64,000 nt of DNA, taken from positions 116,007 to 180,006 of the forward strand of contig NZ_CAJGZQ010000006.1 in NCBI RefSeq assembly GCF_904846185.1. The letters run 5' to 3'. Below are positions 26,999-35,807 of the stretch, in pieces. The notes under the pieces are model-generated. The model was not told where the DNA came from and did not search any database. It saw only the letters and a list, made by a program, of their open reading frames with translations. The DNA comes from Psychrobacter immobilis. Lineage in GTDB: Bacteria; Pseudomonadota; Gammaproteobacteria; Pseudomonadales; Moraxellaceae. The first letter of the stretch is position 1; every line of letters begins with the position of its first letter. The position numbers and the translations under genes were made by a program.

Positions 26999-27937
26999 AT
27001 GCCTGAACTGCCTGAAGTAGAAACAACCAAAACCAGCCTTGCACCGTTATTAGGGCAACGCATTATCGATATAAAAGTTTTCCAGCCAAAGCTGCGTTGG
27101 GCGATGCCAGATGATTTAGATAGCTTGATTGATTACATGCTAGATAGCGTTGAGCGCCGCGCAAAATATTTAATTCTTAACTTTTTACCTTTATTACCCA
27201 ATGATGATAGCGCTGCGGCTCAAACTGCTACGTTAGTACCGCGTCAACTTTTGGTTCATTTAGGCATGTCGGGCAGCCTGCAACAGCAGAGCTACGGTAC
27301 TGAAAAGCGCAAGCATGATCATCTCATCATTGTTTTTAAGGGCGTTAATAATACAAAATCCCAACTACATTACTATGACCCAAGACGTTTTGGGTCAGTG
27401 CTATGGCACAAAGATTATAGTGCTAAGCTATTAGATCATTTAGGTCCTGAGCCATTATCAGATGAATTTACTGCAGACTACCTGTATCAATTGATTCAAC
27501 GGTCAAACTTGCTTGATCACAGTGCTGATACTGTAGCAATTGGCAAAGCCAAATCAAAGAAGCAGCCCATTGCTCGCGCTATAAAATCAGTCATCATGGA
27601 ACAACAGGTCGTCGTGGGTGTCGGTAATATCTATGCAACTGAAAGCCTATATTTATCAGCTATTCATCCAGCCACCCCCGCTCACCAACTGTCCCATGCT
27701 CAGATGATTATTTTGGTCGATCATATTAAAGTTATTCTACAAAAGGCGATAGCGCTTGGTGGTTCGACACTGCGAGACTTCACCGTAGCAGATGGTCAAA
27801 CCGGTTACTTCCAGCAGACATTAAATGTCTATGGTAGACAAGGGGAAACTTGTCCGCATTGTGATGCCGTGCTTGAGAATATCAAAATTAATGGTCGCGC
27901 CAGTGTATTCTGTCCCAACTGTCAGCCAATCCTTTAA
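26999..27937 (+). CDS. mutM: Formamidopyrimidine-DNA glycosylase
   Basis: Bifunctional Fpg/MutM glycosylase-AP lyase removing 8-oxoguanine and formamidopyrimidines, 312 residues. The N-terminus PELPEVETT carries the catalytic Pro2 and Glu3; the lysine in RRAKYLIL, the damage-recognition region YDPRRFGSVLW and the helix-two-turn-helix VVGVGNIYATESL follow. The C-terminal zinc finger is C-x2-C (CPHC) and C-x2-C (CPNC) with 18 residues between. About 40 residues longer than E. coli MutM, from loops near residues 70-85 and 165-185. It probably shares the relA transcript. Confidence 0.96.
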   Translation: MPELPEVETTKTSLAPLLGQRIIDIKVFQPKLRWAMPDDLDSLIDYMLDSVERRAKYLILNFLPLLPNDDSAAAQTATLVPRQLLVHLGMSGSLQQQSYGTEKRKHDHLIIVFKGVNNTKSQLHYYDPRRFGSVLWHKDYSAKLLDHLGPEPLSDEFTADYLYQLIQRSNLLDHSADTVAIGKAKSKKQPIARAIKSVIMEQQVVVGVGNIYATESLYLSAIHPATPAHQLSHAQMIILVDHIKVILQKAIALGGSTLRDFTVADGQTGYFQQTLNVYGRQGETCPHCDAVLENIKINGRASVFCPNCQPIL

Positions 27938-28265
27938 ATATTATCTGAAACTATCACTATCTGTTTAGCCTTAAGTACCAAAATAACTTAGGTATCAAAT
28001 CGTATAATATAGCAGCACAATACTCTTGACTAAGTGTCCTATTATTTTGCACTAAGATTATTATATCGCACGCCATTTTTGTTGCTGATTGACACACATC
28101 TTGCTTTAATAGTATGAGCACTTACATAAATAGTGCATAATGTTTATACATCTGTAATATATTTAGCTTACTTATCGTTGCGCATTGTTTATATAGGGAA
28201 ATTGTCTCTGTGTGGAAATAGCAGCAGCTAATAATCATACCAACTATGAATTTTAGGACATCGTT
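27938..28265. other. mutM to secreted-protein spacer
   Basis: About 330 AT-rich bases with no RNA or ORF that I can support; no clear terminator for mutM is seen. Confidence 0.35.
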
Positions 28266-28706
28266 ATGACTGTTAAAGCCAAAAACCAACGCACAGTTAA
28301 GCAAAAAGCCATTACTATAGCCGCAAGCTTAAGTTTAATGGCTGCTACTATGCAGCCTGCCTTGGCAGCCATAGAAATTGATGAGACAGACTTTGGGCCC
28401 TCTTATGAGACAATGGTGGTTGATACTGTAGTGGGTAAACCTCTACAACTGGTCAGTGCCGTTGCTGGTACTGCCGCCTACCTAGTTAGTCTACCCTTCT
28501 CGCTTATCGGTGGTAATGCGGATCAGGCGCAGCAGAAACTTTTTGTTGAACCTTGGGATGCGATGGGACGTTGCTTAGGTTGTACTGTGGCTGAAGACAA
28601 CTATTACAAATCACAAGTGACTAATGATAATGTTGTCCGTATTGTCGTTGATCAACCATCTGAGATTTTGATTAATACCAACGATTATGTCGTAGTTACG
28701 CCATAG
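28266..28706 (+). CDS. Small secreted protein of unknown function
   Basis: I do not recognise a named family. The 146-residue product has a clear Sec signal peptide (basic start, hydrophobic ITIAASLSLMAATMQ, cleavage near ALA-AIE at about 34-36). The mature part has a hydrophobic stretch (about 59-82, LQLVSAVAGTAAYLVSLPFS) that could insert in a membrane, a Cys pair in GRCLGCTVAE, and ends with NTNDYVVVTP. It has its own terminator, so it is monocistronic. The LVSLPFSLIGG segment resembles hydrophobic ends of small envelope lipoproteins, but that is weak. Confidence 0.65.
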   Translation: MTVKAKNQRTVKQKAITIAASLSLMAATMQPALAAIEIDETDFGPSYETMVVDTVVGKPLQLVSAVAGTAAYLVSLPFSLIGGNADQAQQKLFVEPWDAMGRCLGCTVAEDNYYKSQVTNDNVVRIVVDQPSEILINTNDYVVVTP

Positions 28707-28773
28707 TCTTTATATTAACAGCTGGTTAAATGATACAACTGCGCTAAAGACAATGCATTTATAAATTATCCAT

Positions 28774-28804
28774 AAAAAAGGCTAACACGACGTTAGCCTT
28801 TTTT
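28774..28804. terminator. Bidirectional terminator before mscL
   Basis: AAAAAAGGCTAACA and its complement GTTAGCCTTTTTT form a GC-containing stem with A- and T-tracts on both sides, serving the convergent secreted-protein and mscL genes. Confidence 0.88.
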
Positions 28805-28829
28805 GTGTTTTTAATCAAATCATCATATT

Positions 28830-29273
28830 TTATTTTGAAACAGCGGTATTACCTAATTTAGCACTAATTTCACGAAGCAATTGCACCTCTTCTGAAGGTT
28901 GTTTTACCAATTCTTGTACTTCTTCTTTACGACGCATTTTGTTAACCATTCTAACCATCATAAAAATAATAAATGCTAAAATTAAGAAATTAATCAGTAC
29001 GGTAATGAAACTGCCGTAGGCTAATACAGGAACGCCAGCCGCTTTGAGGGCATCATAGGTCATGGCAACACCTTCAGGCGCATCACCCAACACTAAGAAC
29101 ATGTTTTTGAAATTGATCTCGCCGCCTGCTATGAAGGCCACTATTGGCATAATAATGTCTTCAACTAAGGACGTTGTGATAGTAGCAAATGCTCCACCGA
29201 TAATGACACCGACCGCTAAGTCCATCACATTACCTTTTAGAGCGAATTCTTTAAACTCAGAAACCATACTCAT
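28830..29273 (-). CDS. mscL: Large-conductance mechanosensitive channel MscL
   Basis: Inner-membrane emergency-release channel opened by membrane tension, 147 residues. The amphipathic N-terminus [20 protein letters not shown] runs into TM1 ([20 protein letters not shown]), followed by the periplasmic loop and TM2 (about 82-105, [20 protein letters not shown]), then a charged cytoplasmic helix bundle with KKKLRR-like RKEEVQEL. Length and residues match the family. Monocistronic. Confidence 0.96.
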   Translation of the reverse strand: MSMVSEFKEFALKGNVMDLAVGVIIGGAFATITTSLVEDIIMPIVAFIAGGEINFKNMFLVLGDAPEGVAMTYDALKAAGVPVLAYGSFITVLINFLILAFIIFMMVRMVNKMRRKEEVQELVKQPSEEVQLLREISAKLGNTAVSK

Positions 29274-29406
29274 TATTTTCTCCTCAAAATACCAATCTAT
29301 AATCGAATAAGTATCTCAACAGTCGACCCAATCTTGAGCCTTAAGAGTAATAGTAAGAAACACTACTACTGTCAGTTATTCTGTCTATATTCTATGGAAA
29401 TTACAA

Positions 29407-29465
29407 CAAAAAAAAGCAGCATAGAATGAACCATATTTAGTTCACTCTATACTGCTAATTTTTTA
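29407..29465 (-). terminator. Terminator of typA
   Basis: On the minus strand AGCAGTATAGAGTGAAC pairs with GTTCATTCTATGCTGCT (17 bp with two G-U pairs), followed by a T run. A- and T-tracts flank both sides. Confidence 0.8.
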
Positions 29466-29558
29466 GTTATCTTGATGCCCATTATTAAATAACAACAGCA
29501 TCAAATGCTTCTATAAAATATCAGTCCAATAAATTACTCAGTAATTCATGGCTCAATA

Positions 29559-31409
29559 TTAAGCACCTTTTTTACCACGGCCGTGACGCTTACGCTCACT
29601 TTCAGTCAAATAACGCTTACGCAGACGAATCGCCTTAGGTGTTACTTCAACCAATTCATCATCTTGAATGAATTCAAGCGCTTGCTCAAGTGTGAACTTG
29701 ACTGCTGGAGTCAACGTCAATGCTTCATCAGTACCACTCGCACGAACGTTGGTTAACTGCTTAGCAGTCGTTGGGTTAACAGCCATATCATCGTTACGTG
29801 AGTTAAGACCAACGATCATACCTTCGTAAACTTCAAGCTGTGGCTCAGCAAACAATTTACCACGTTTTTGCAGGTTAAATAGCGCGAAACCTAAGCAAAC
29901 ACCTTTTGCCATAGAAACTAAGACACCATTCGAGCGACCACCAACATCACCGATCTTTTGTGGACCGTAATGTGAGAAGCTTGACGTCATGATACCAGTT
30001 CCTGAGGTCAACGTTAAGAACTCAGAACGGAAACCGATCAAACCACGGGCAGGCATCGTCGCTTCGATACGCATACGACCTTTACCATCAAGTTCCATAT
30101 TGGTCATCTCGCCTTTACGCAAGCCAACCTGCTCCATGATAGAACCTTGATGCTCATCTTCAATATCAAAAACAACGTTTTCATACGGCTCTTGTAATTT
30201 ACCATCCACTTCTTTGACGATAACTTCTGGGCCTGAAACACCCATCTCAAAACCTTCACGGCGCATGTTTTCAATCAATACAGACAGATGCAGCTCACCG
30301 CGACCTGATACTTTGAATTTATCAGGAGATTCTGTATCTTCTACACGTAATGCTACGTTATGAATCAATTCACGCTCAAGACGCTCACGGATATTACGCG
30401 AGGTCACAAACTTGCCATCACGACCAGCAAAAGGTGAGTTATTTACTTGGAAGTTCATAGAAACAGTAGGTTCATCAACCGTTAATGCTGGTAATGCTTC
30501 GACAGCACTAGGATCACAAATCGTATCTGAGATATTAAGCGAATCAATACCAGTAATACAAACGATGTCACCAGCTTGTGCATCTTCTACATCAATACGA
30601 TCAAGACCATGATAACCCATAATTTTTAAAATACGGCCATTACGGGTATTGCCGTTTTTGTCGATTACAGTTACTTGAGTATTGGTTTTAACTTTACCAC
30701 GCTGAATACGACCAATACCGATAACGCCAACAAAACTGTTGTAATCAAGGCTTGAGATTTGCATACGGAACGGTGCGTCAGCATCAACTTGAGGAGGCTG
30801 AACCACATCAACAATTGTTTTGAAAAGCGGTGTCATGTCATCAGCCAAATCGTCAGCTTGCAAACCTGCAATACCATTCAATGCTGAGGCATAAACAACT
30901 GGGAAATCAAGCTGTTCATCAGTTGCACCCAAGTTATCAAAAAGATCAAAGATTTGATCCATTACCCAGTCAGGGCGTGAGCCAGGACGGTCAATTTTAT
31001 TGATGACAACGATAGGTTTTAGACCTTGCTCGAACGCTTTTTGCGTCACAAAACGGGTCTGTGGCATTGGGCCATCAACCGCATCAACGACTAGAAGCAC
31101 GCAGTCAACCATAGACATTACACGCTCAACTTCACCACCAAAGTCGGCGTGACCTGGGGTGTCAACAATGTTGATACGATATTCAGTATCATCAGTCTTA
31201 TCTGTCCAGCGGATGGCTGTATTTTTAGCCAAAATGGTAATACCACGTTCTTGCTCAATATCGCCTGAATCCATTGCACGTTCAGCAATGTTTGCACGGT
31301 CGCCAAAAGTACCAGACTGATGTAATAACTTATCAACCAAAGTTGTTTTACCGTGGTCAACGTGGGCAATAATTGCAATGTTACGCAGGTGTTTGATATC
31401 GTTCGCCAT
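29559..31409 (-). CDS. typA: Ribosome-binding translational GTPase TypA/BipA
   Basis: BipA, 616 residues, a GTPase that associates with ribosomes under cold and stress and helps 50S assembly. G1 is AHVDHGKTT, the switch II region is [15 protein letters not shown], and G4 is NKID. Domains II, III, V and the BipA-specific C-terminal domain follow ([27 protein letters not shown]). The open frame extends 13 codons upstream, but the ATG at 31409 gives the canonical [16 protein letters not shown] start. Confidence 0.96.
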   Translation of the reverse strand: MANDIKHLRNIAIIAHVDHGKTTLVDKLLHQSGTFGDRANIAERAMDSGDIEQERGITILAKNTAIRWTDKTDDTEYRINIVDTPGHADFGGEVERVMSMVDCVLLVVDAVDGPMPQTRFVTQKAFEQGLKPIVVINKIDRPGSRPDWVMDQIFDLFDNLGATDEQLDFPVVYASALNGIAGLQADDLADDMTPLFKTIVDVVQPPQVDADAPFRMQISSLDYNSFVGVIGIGRIQRGKVKTNTQVTVIDKNGNTRNGRILKIMGYHGLDRIDVEDAQAGDIVCITGIDSLNISDTICDPSAVEALPALTVDEPTVSMNFQVNNSPFAGRDGKFVTSRNIRERLERELIHNVALRVEDTESPDKFKVSGRGELHLSVLIENMRREGFEMGVSGPEVIVKEVDGKLQEPYENVVFDIEDEHQGSIMEQVGLRKGEMTNMELDGKGRMRIEATMPARGLIGFRSEFLTLTSGTGIMTSSFSHYGPQKIGDVGGRSNGVLVSMAKGVCLGFALFNLQKRGKLFAEPQLEVYEGMIVGLNSRNDDMAVNPTTAKQLTNVRASGTDEALTLTPAVKFTLEQALEFIQDDELVEVTPKAIRLRKRYLTESERKRHGRGKKGA

Positions 31410-31691
31410 ATAAAATGCTCGTTTCGTCTTAAAAAAATGCAGTAGCAATAAGCGCCGCTGGATAAACTTTTATCATCAACCAGATAGATATTGAGTACTT
31501 ACTTTTAGAAGACTGCACAATAGATGCGGTTAATCAAATAATTTCAATATAATCAAGTATCTACACTGATAAATTCATCATACAGATAGCTATGCTAATG
31601 TACATTCTGTCAATTTACAGAATGTTTGGGCAGCTAGTATAACATTATTGCTTCACAAATTTATGTAATAACTTGCTTTTCTCAATCCATA
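31410..31691. other. typA-ompA spacer
   Basis: Promoter region of typA, AT-rich, with no additional gene seen. The ompA terminator bounds it on the left. Confidence 0.4.
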
Positions 31692-31728
31692 AATAAAAAA
31701 AAGCCACCCATTAGGTGACTTTTTTTGT
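31692..31728 (-). terminator. Terminator of ompA
   Basis: On the minus strand AAGTCACC and GGTGGCTT pair around TAATG and are followed by a T run. Confidence 0.8.
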
Positions 31729-31765
31729 AACTATATATTTAGTAAAACAATTGATCCAATACTAT

Positions 31766-33079
31766 TTACTGAACAACCATATCTTTAGTTTGTTCAACAG
31801 TCATTGTTTTGTCACCAGTGATGATGGCATAAACACGACGGTTCATAGCACGACCTTCTTCAGTGTCGTTTGGAGCGATTGGTTGGTCATAACCATAGCC
31901 AACTGTTGATATACGGTTTGGAGCAATACCGAATTCGTTAGTCAACATAGATTTAACAGCAACGGCACGGGCTTCAGATAAACGTTGGTTATAACGTGCT
32001 GAAGGACCAGTTTTAGAAGCATGACCTTCGATACGTGCTGTAGAGTTGGGATACTCGCGCATCTTCTCTGCTACTTTAGCGATTTCAGGTTGATACTGAG
32101 ATTTGATCGTTGATTTATCGTTATCAAAGAATACACGTAGTTCCATTTTCAGCTCATCAGTAATATCTACTGGTACTGGGCAACCGCGCTCATCTACTAC
32201 GACATTCATAGGAGTGCCTGGGCATGCATCGATGCTATCAGGTACGCCATCGCCATCAGAATCAAGATCAGATTCAATTACGACTACTGGAGTAGTATCG
32301 ATAACTGGCTCTTGCATTGGTGGTACTGCTACTGTAGGTGCTAAATGGCCACCAAGTACAACTTCTAGACCGGCCAAAGCCATGCCTTCCCACCAGTTGT
32401 TATCAAAGTTATGAATCGCACGAGCTTCACCACGTAGGCTTAAAGCGTCGTTGATACGATACATAGCACCTAAACCTAGGTTACCAATAGTATCTTTAGA
32501 CTCTGCAACTTCAGTACCCGCATTAACAAGACCTACAGATGACCCTTCTTTTGTATTATAGGTCTCTTGGTTTTCTACTTTGATCTTAGATTGACCAGCA
32601 CCAACCAATACATATGGCTTGAATGCGCTATCAGTATAACCTGTGAACTCTTCAGTACCGATTAAGAAGTTACCAGAAAGCATGGTTTGTTCTACGTCAA
32701 AACGGTTAACGCCAGCATCAGCAGAATCTTCAGAAGCTTCGCCGTTTGCACTTGACACGCCGTACTCTACTTGGAACTGAGTAGAAGGAGTTAGTTCAAT
32801 ACCTAGTGCAGCACCAGTGTATAAGCTGCTTTCTTTAGCTACGCCGCCATTATTAGGATGACCATTAGCGCCAGTAAAAGGAGTACCGTCGTCGATGTTA
32901 TTACCATCAGCATTTACGTACAAGTTTTTACCAGTTGTAAGGATTTCGCGTTGCTCGTCATGAGCTTCGCCAGTGTAATGATAACCTAGTAACAATGGGC
33001 TAATAGTTACGCCAGCATTAGCTGCTAAAGGTGCAGCTGCTACAGCAACCAGAGCTAGAGCAATTTTATTCAATTTCAT
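31766..33079 (-). CDS. ompA: OmpA family outer-membrane porin
   Basis: OmpA-type outer-membrane protein, 437 residues. It has a cleavable signal peptide (KIALALVAVAAAPLAANA, cut at about 22), an N-terminal beta-barrel (about 23-250) ending in ALAGLEVVLGG, a thrombospondin-3 type calcium-binding linker DSDGDGVPDSIDACPGTP, and a C-terminal OmpA-like peptidoglycan-binding domain with VFFDNDKSTI, RIEGHASKTGPS, YNQRLSEARAVAV and RISTVGYGYDQP. GGAGGA precedes the ATG. The barrel is longer than that of E. coli OmpA. Expected to be abundant and to tie outer membrane to wall. Confidence 0.92.
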   Translation of the reverse strand: MKLNKIALALVAVAAAPLAANAGVTISPLLLGYHYTGEAHDEQREILTTGKNLYVNADGNNIDDGTPFTGANGHPNNGGVAKESSLYTGAALGIELTPSTQFQVEYGVSSANGEASEDSADAGVNRFDVEQTMLSGNFLIGTEEFTGYTDSAFKPYVLVGAGQSKIKVENQETYNTKEGSSVGLVNAGTEVAESKDTIGNLGLGAMYRINDALSLRGEARAIHNFDNNWWEGMALAGLEVVLGGHLAPTVAVPPMQEPVIDTTPVVVIESDLDSDGDGVPDSIDACPGTPMNVVVDERGCPVPVDITDELKMELRVFFDNDKSTIKSQYQPEIAKVAEKMREYPNSTARIEGHASKTGPSARYNQRLSEARAVAVKSMLTNEFGIAPNRISTVGYGYDQPIAPNDTEEGRAMNRRVYAIITGDKTMTVEQTKDMVVQ

Positions 33080-33639
33080 GGACTTCCTCCAAAGGATAAT
33101 TTGAGTGATGCATTAAGCAAAACCGCTTCTCAAGATGCTCTAAAATAGACATCTTTTACGAATTTTAAGTGACAAAGCAAAACCAATTAAGGAGTAGCTT
33201 AGCGATTATCAATTCAGTTTACAACTTTTTTCGTTAACGAGCTACACATTATTACACGATAATGTCGTAACTAAAACACAATAACCAGCTTAAGTTACCT
33301 AGAACTAACACACCTTACGCTTTTTATCTTTTGTATGTCAGTTCACAATAGATAGTAAACCTAACAGTATCTATTGTCTGGGCGTATTTTAGTACAGTTA
33401 GTATTTTTTCTCTATTATTAAAACCAGTCATTCACTAATTGAAACATTTTTTGACAGTAGACATATATTCTGTTTATATTATAGCACTCAACATTATTTC
33501 ATACATCATAAATCTGATCATTACTCCAAAATTTCGCGCGCATATTGGCTCGATTTTACGCAATGATTGGATTGAATAACATCTAAAGAAGCGAGATTGT
33601 TTTATTGAACTAAACTACTTATTATAGGTAACAAGCCTC
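33080..33639. other. ompA 5' region and ompA/fimT divergent spacer
   Basis: A 560-base AT-rich region without an ORF. It contains a 10-bp inverted repeat at 33345-33377 that may begin a long ompA leader (separate entry). Promoters of both divergent genes must lie here. Confidence 0.45.
33345..33377 (-). promoter_or_regulatory. Inverted repeat, possible 5' stem-loop of the ompA mRNA
   Basis: ACAATAGATA and TATCTATTGT are perfect complements around 13 bases. A minus-strand TAAAAT (33385-33390) lies where a -10 would place +1 next to the stem. No good -35 is seen, so the start site is inferred. Confidence 0.35.
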
Positions 33640-34365
33640 ATGGCATTGCTGCATAAAACATTATCAAGTTACAAAGAGCTCTCAGCATTTATGTTATGGG
33701 TTTTTACTTCAAATAAGCACAGGCTAGCTCAAAGCCGATTGATTCTTTATGTGTATCACAGATATATAGTATCTCTCTATAAAAGAGCACCTAATACAAA
33801 CACTAGAACAGACCCAAGCACTGTTAATAGAAATAACAAGGGTTTTACGCTGGTCGAACTTATCGTCACTGTATGTGTATTAGCAATTATAGTGACGATC
33901 GCAGCCCCAGTCATACGAACGCAATTAGCACGTATGGAAGCCAAACGGATTCAAAGTCAGTTAGAGAATTCTCTTGCCTTAGCCAAGGCTGAGAGTTACA
34001 TCAGAAGACAGAATATCATTGTTTGCTTGTCTGATACTGGAGGGCGCTGCCATAGAGACAGCGATAAGACACTTTTGTTATTCATAGATAAAAATGACAA
34101 TAATCACTTTGATGCTCAGGTAGATTCATTAGTCGTTCAGCAGTCTTTAAATCCTAAATACAGTAAGCTAAGTTTACGAGTTGGAAGTCGACGCCACTAT
34201 ACCAAATTTTGGGGTGATAGTGGCAAACCACGAGGACATTTTGGTCATATAAAATACTGTCCCATCGTTGCTTATAATGAAGCAATGTATCTAATATCAT
34301 TTAACCAAGGAGGTATTATTAAACAAAAACTTAATGAGGATCATCCCACTGAATGTGACGAATAA
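33640..34365 (+). CDS. FimT/GspH-type pseudopilin with long leader
   Basis: Type IV pilin-like protein, 241 residues. The prepilin peptidase site is G68|FTLVEL with Glu at +5, followed by the hydrophobic N-terminal helix (VTVCVLAIIVTIAAPVI) and the GspH/FimT-like domain with AKRIQSQLENSLALAKAES. It is probably a minor pilin priming pilus assembly. The leader before the cleavage site is 67 residues, far longer than the usual 6-25. The only later ATG (codon 18) still leaves a long leader, and AGGTAAC lies upstream of the first ATG, so the length seems real. No other pilus gene is adjacent. Confidence 0.8.
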   Translation: MALLHKTLSSYKELSAFMLWVFTSNKHRLAQSRLILYVYHRYIVSLYKRAPNTNTRTDPSTVNRNNKGFTLVELIVTVCVLAIIVTIAAPVIRTQLARMEAKRIQSQLENSLALAKAESYIRRQNIIVCLSDTGGRCHRDSDKTLLLFIDKNDNNHFDAQVDSLVVQQSLNPKYSKLSLRVGSRRHYTKFWGDSGKPRGHFGHIKYCPIVAYNEAMYLISFNQGGIIKQKLNEDHPTECDE

Positions 34366-34385
34366 GAAATTACTAATGACATAAG

Positions 34386-34857
34386 TTACCACTCACATTT
34401 TTTGATAGCTCTATATACATTATACATTGCTTCTTTCATCATAATGATGGCCTGCTCGAGTCCTACAAGTACAGCGCCTGCAGTGAGTGCATGGCCAATA
34501 TTCAACTCATAAACACCCTCAATTTGTGCGATAGCGTTCACATTATCACGTGTCAGACCATGACCTGCGTTAATTAAGAGCTTATTATCACTGCGTCAAG
34601 CAGTAGCAACAGTTTGCTTAATTCGTTTCAGCTCAGCATTTTGCATGTTCATATCGGCTACCAAGCTTGCCTCAGCATAAGCGCCTGTATGTAACTCAAT
34701 ACTATCTGCTCCCGCCTTCTCGCACCAAAGAGCGGCGGCTAAAGGGCTTATAACTAACCCCACGCGCTTAACGCAGAGTTGCTACGTGATCAATGTTTAT
34801 ACTTAATAAAGGTTTTTGCAAAGGGTTGTTAAATGAAGGTAATGAAGCAGTGGTCAT
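34386..34857 (-). pseudogene. pdxJ: Decayed pdxJ (pyridoxine 5'-phosphate synthase)
   Basis: Relict of PdxJ, the last enzyme of the DXP-dependent vitamin B6 pathway. Translating the minus strand gives LLSINIDHVATLR, stop, ARGVSY, then after a frameshift PLAAALWCEKAGAD, directly joined to SIELHTGAYAEA, later NAGHGLTRDNVNAIAQ and ELNIGHALTAGAVLVGLEQA. Lesions: TAA in place of the Gln codon at about 34779-34781, a shift consistent with loss of two bases near 34757, an internal deletion of roughly 95 codons between AGAD and the IELHTG motif, and a TGA near 34597. About 158 codons remain of 250. It lies just downstream of recO, its usual place, so this was the native copy. Confidence 0.9.
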
Positions 34858-34974
34858 AAGAGATTTTTTGATAACGAAAACCAATTGACTGATCAACGGT
34901 ACAAGAATATGAAACTTTAGACCGTCTCAGTAGCAATCGGATTGGTTATAGCACTTTGAGGATAGTACTATTAT

Positions 34975-35751
34975 TTATTGGTAACGCTGTTGCTGCTGCC
35001 ATAGTAGGCGGCTTTGCAATGGTTGATAATCCAGTAAATGATCAATAAGCTGTCGATGGATTTTTGACCAATTATTTAAGGTTTTGTCAGTAATACCTAA
35101 CTGCGTCATTGCGATAATATCAGTACCTTTGAAAAAAAATTGCCCCATAGTATTGTCTAAATGCTCAGTATGTATATCATTCTGCAAGACAGGCACTAAA
35201 CCAACATCAGGTAAAAAGCGATAAGAATCGTCAGGCTGAATGATGTTTTCAACACTATCGTGAGTCAACATTAAGATAAAACCCAACTCATTGAATAAAT
35301 GCTGCTCAAATTGGCGCAAGCACAACCGTAATTCGTTGGCGCTCAAAGGTCGCCTAAGCTGAGACAGACTGTCCTGATAATGTAGCCATAATACTGGCAT
35401 TGGATCTTCAGTCGACAACAATCGCCATAGTATTTCGTTTAAATACAACGCCGCATATTGATGTTGACCTGTAATATTTTCGTAGGGTAGTGCTTCTAAA
35501 ACAGTGGCAATGCCATCATCTTTTGCTATGACTGTTTGAGTTGTGTTTTGCGATGCAATATCGATCTGACTAAACGTTTTTAAATCGCGTTTACCAGTGG
35601 AAAAGAGCTGCAATGGCATGAACAATGGCGCGCCTTTTTTCCCAATACCATGGATCACGCCATGTTGCTGAGAAAACAGATAATATAAGGCGCGCTTTTC
35701 TTGATAAGGACGCTGATGCAATAAATAACCGACTAACGCTTCATTGCGCAT
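34975..35751 (-). CDS. recO: DNA repair protein RecO
   Basis: RecO, 258 residues, a recombination mediator that works with RecR (and RecF) to load RecA on SSB-coated DNA. It has the N-terminal OB-fold with MRNEALVGYLLHQRPYQEKR and GIGKKGAP, then the helical C-terminal domain. The Cys cluster of zinc-binding RecO forms is not present, as in E. coli. It follows era by 56 bases in the rnc-era-recO-pdxJ order. The next gene, pdxJ, is broken. Confidence 0.92.
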   Translation of the reverse strand: MRNEALVGYLLHQRPYQEKRALYYLFSQQHGVIHGIGKKGAPLFMPLQLFSTGKRDLKTFSQIDIASQNTTQTVIAKDDGIATVLEALPYENITGQHQYAALYLNEILWRLLSTEDPMPVLWLHYQDSLSQLRRPLSANELRLCLRQFEQHLFNELGFILMLTHDSVENIIQPDDSYRFLPDVGLVPVLQNDIHTEHLDNTMGQFFFKGTDIIAMTQLGITDKTLNNWSKIHRQLIDHLLDYQPLQSRLLWQQQQRYQ

Positions 35752-35807
35752 TTCTTATTACCTCAGCATCGAGCATATAGAAAAGTGATTAAAGCGCTAT
35801 TCTTCAA

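Noticed and set aside
34470..34860. Possible selenocysteine or programmed frameshift in pdxJ
   Set aside because: A TAA plus a TGA, a frameshift and a 95-codon gap together indicate decay; PdxJ is not known to use recoding.
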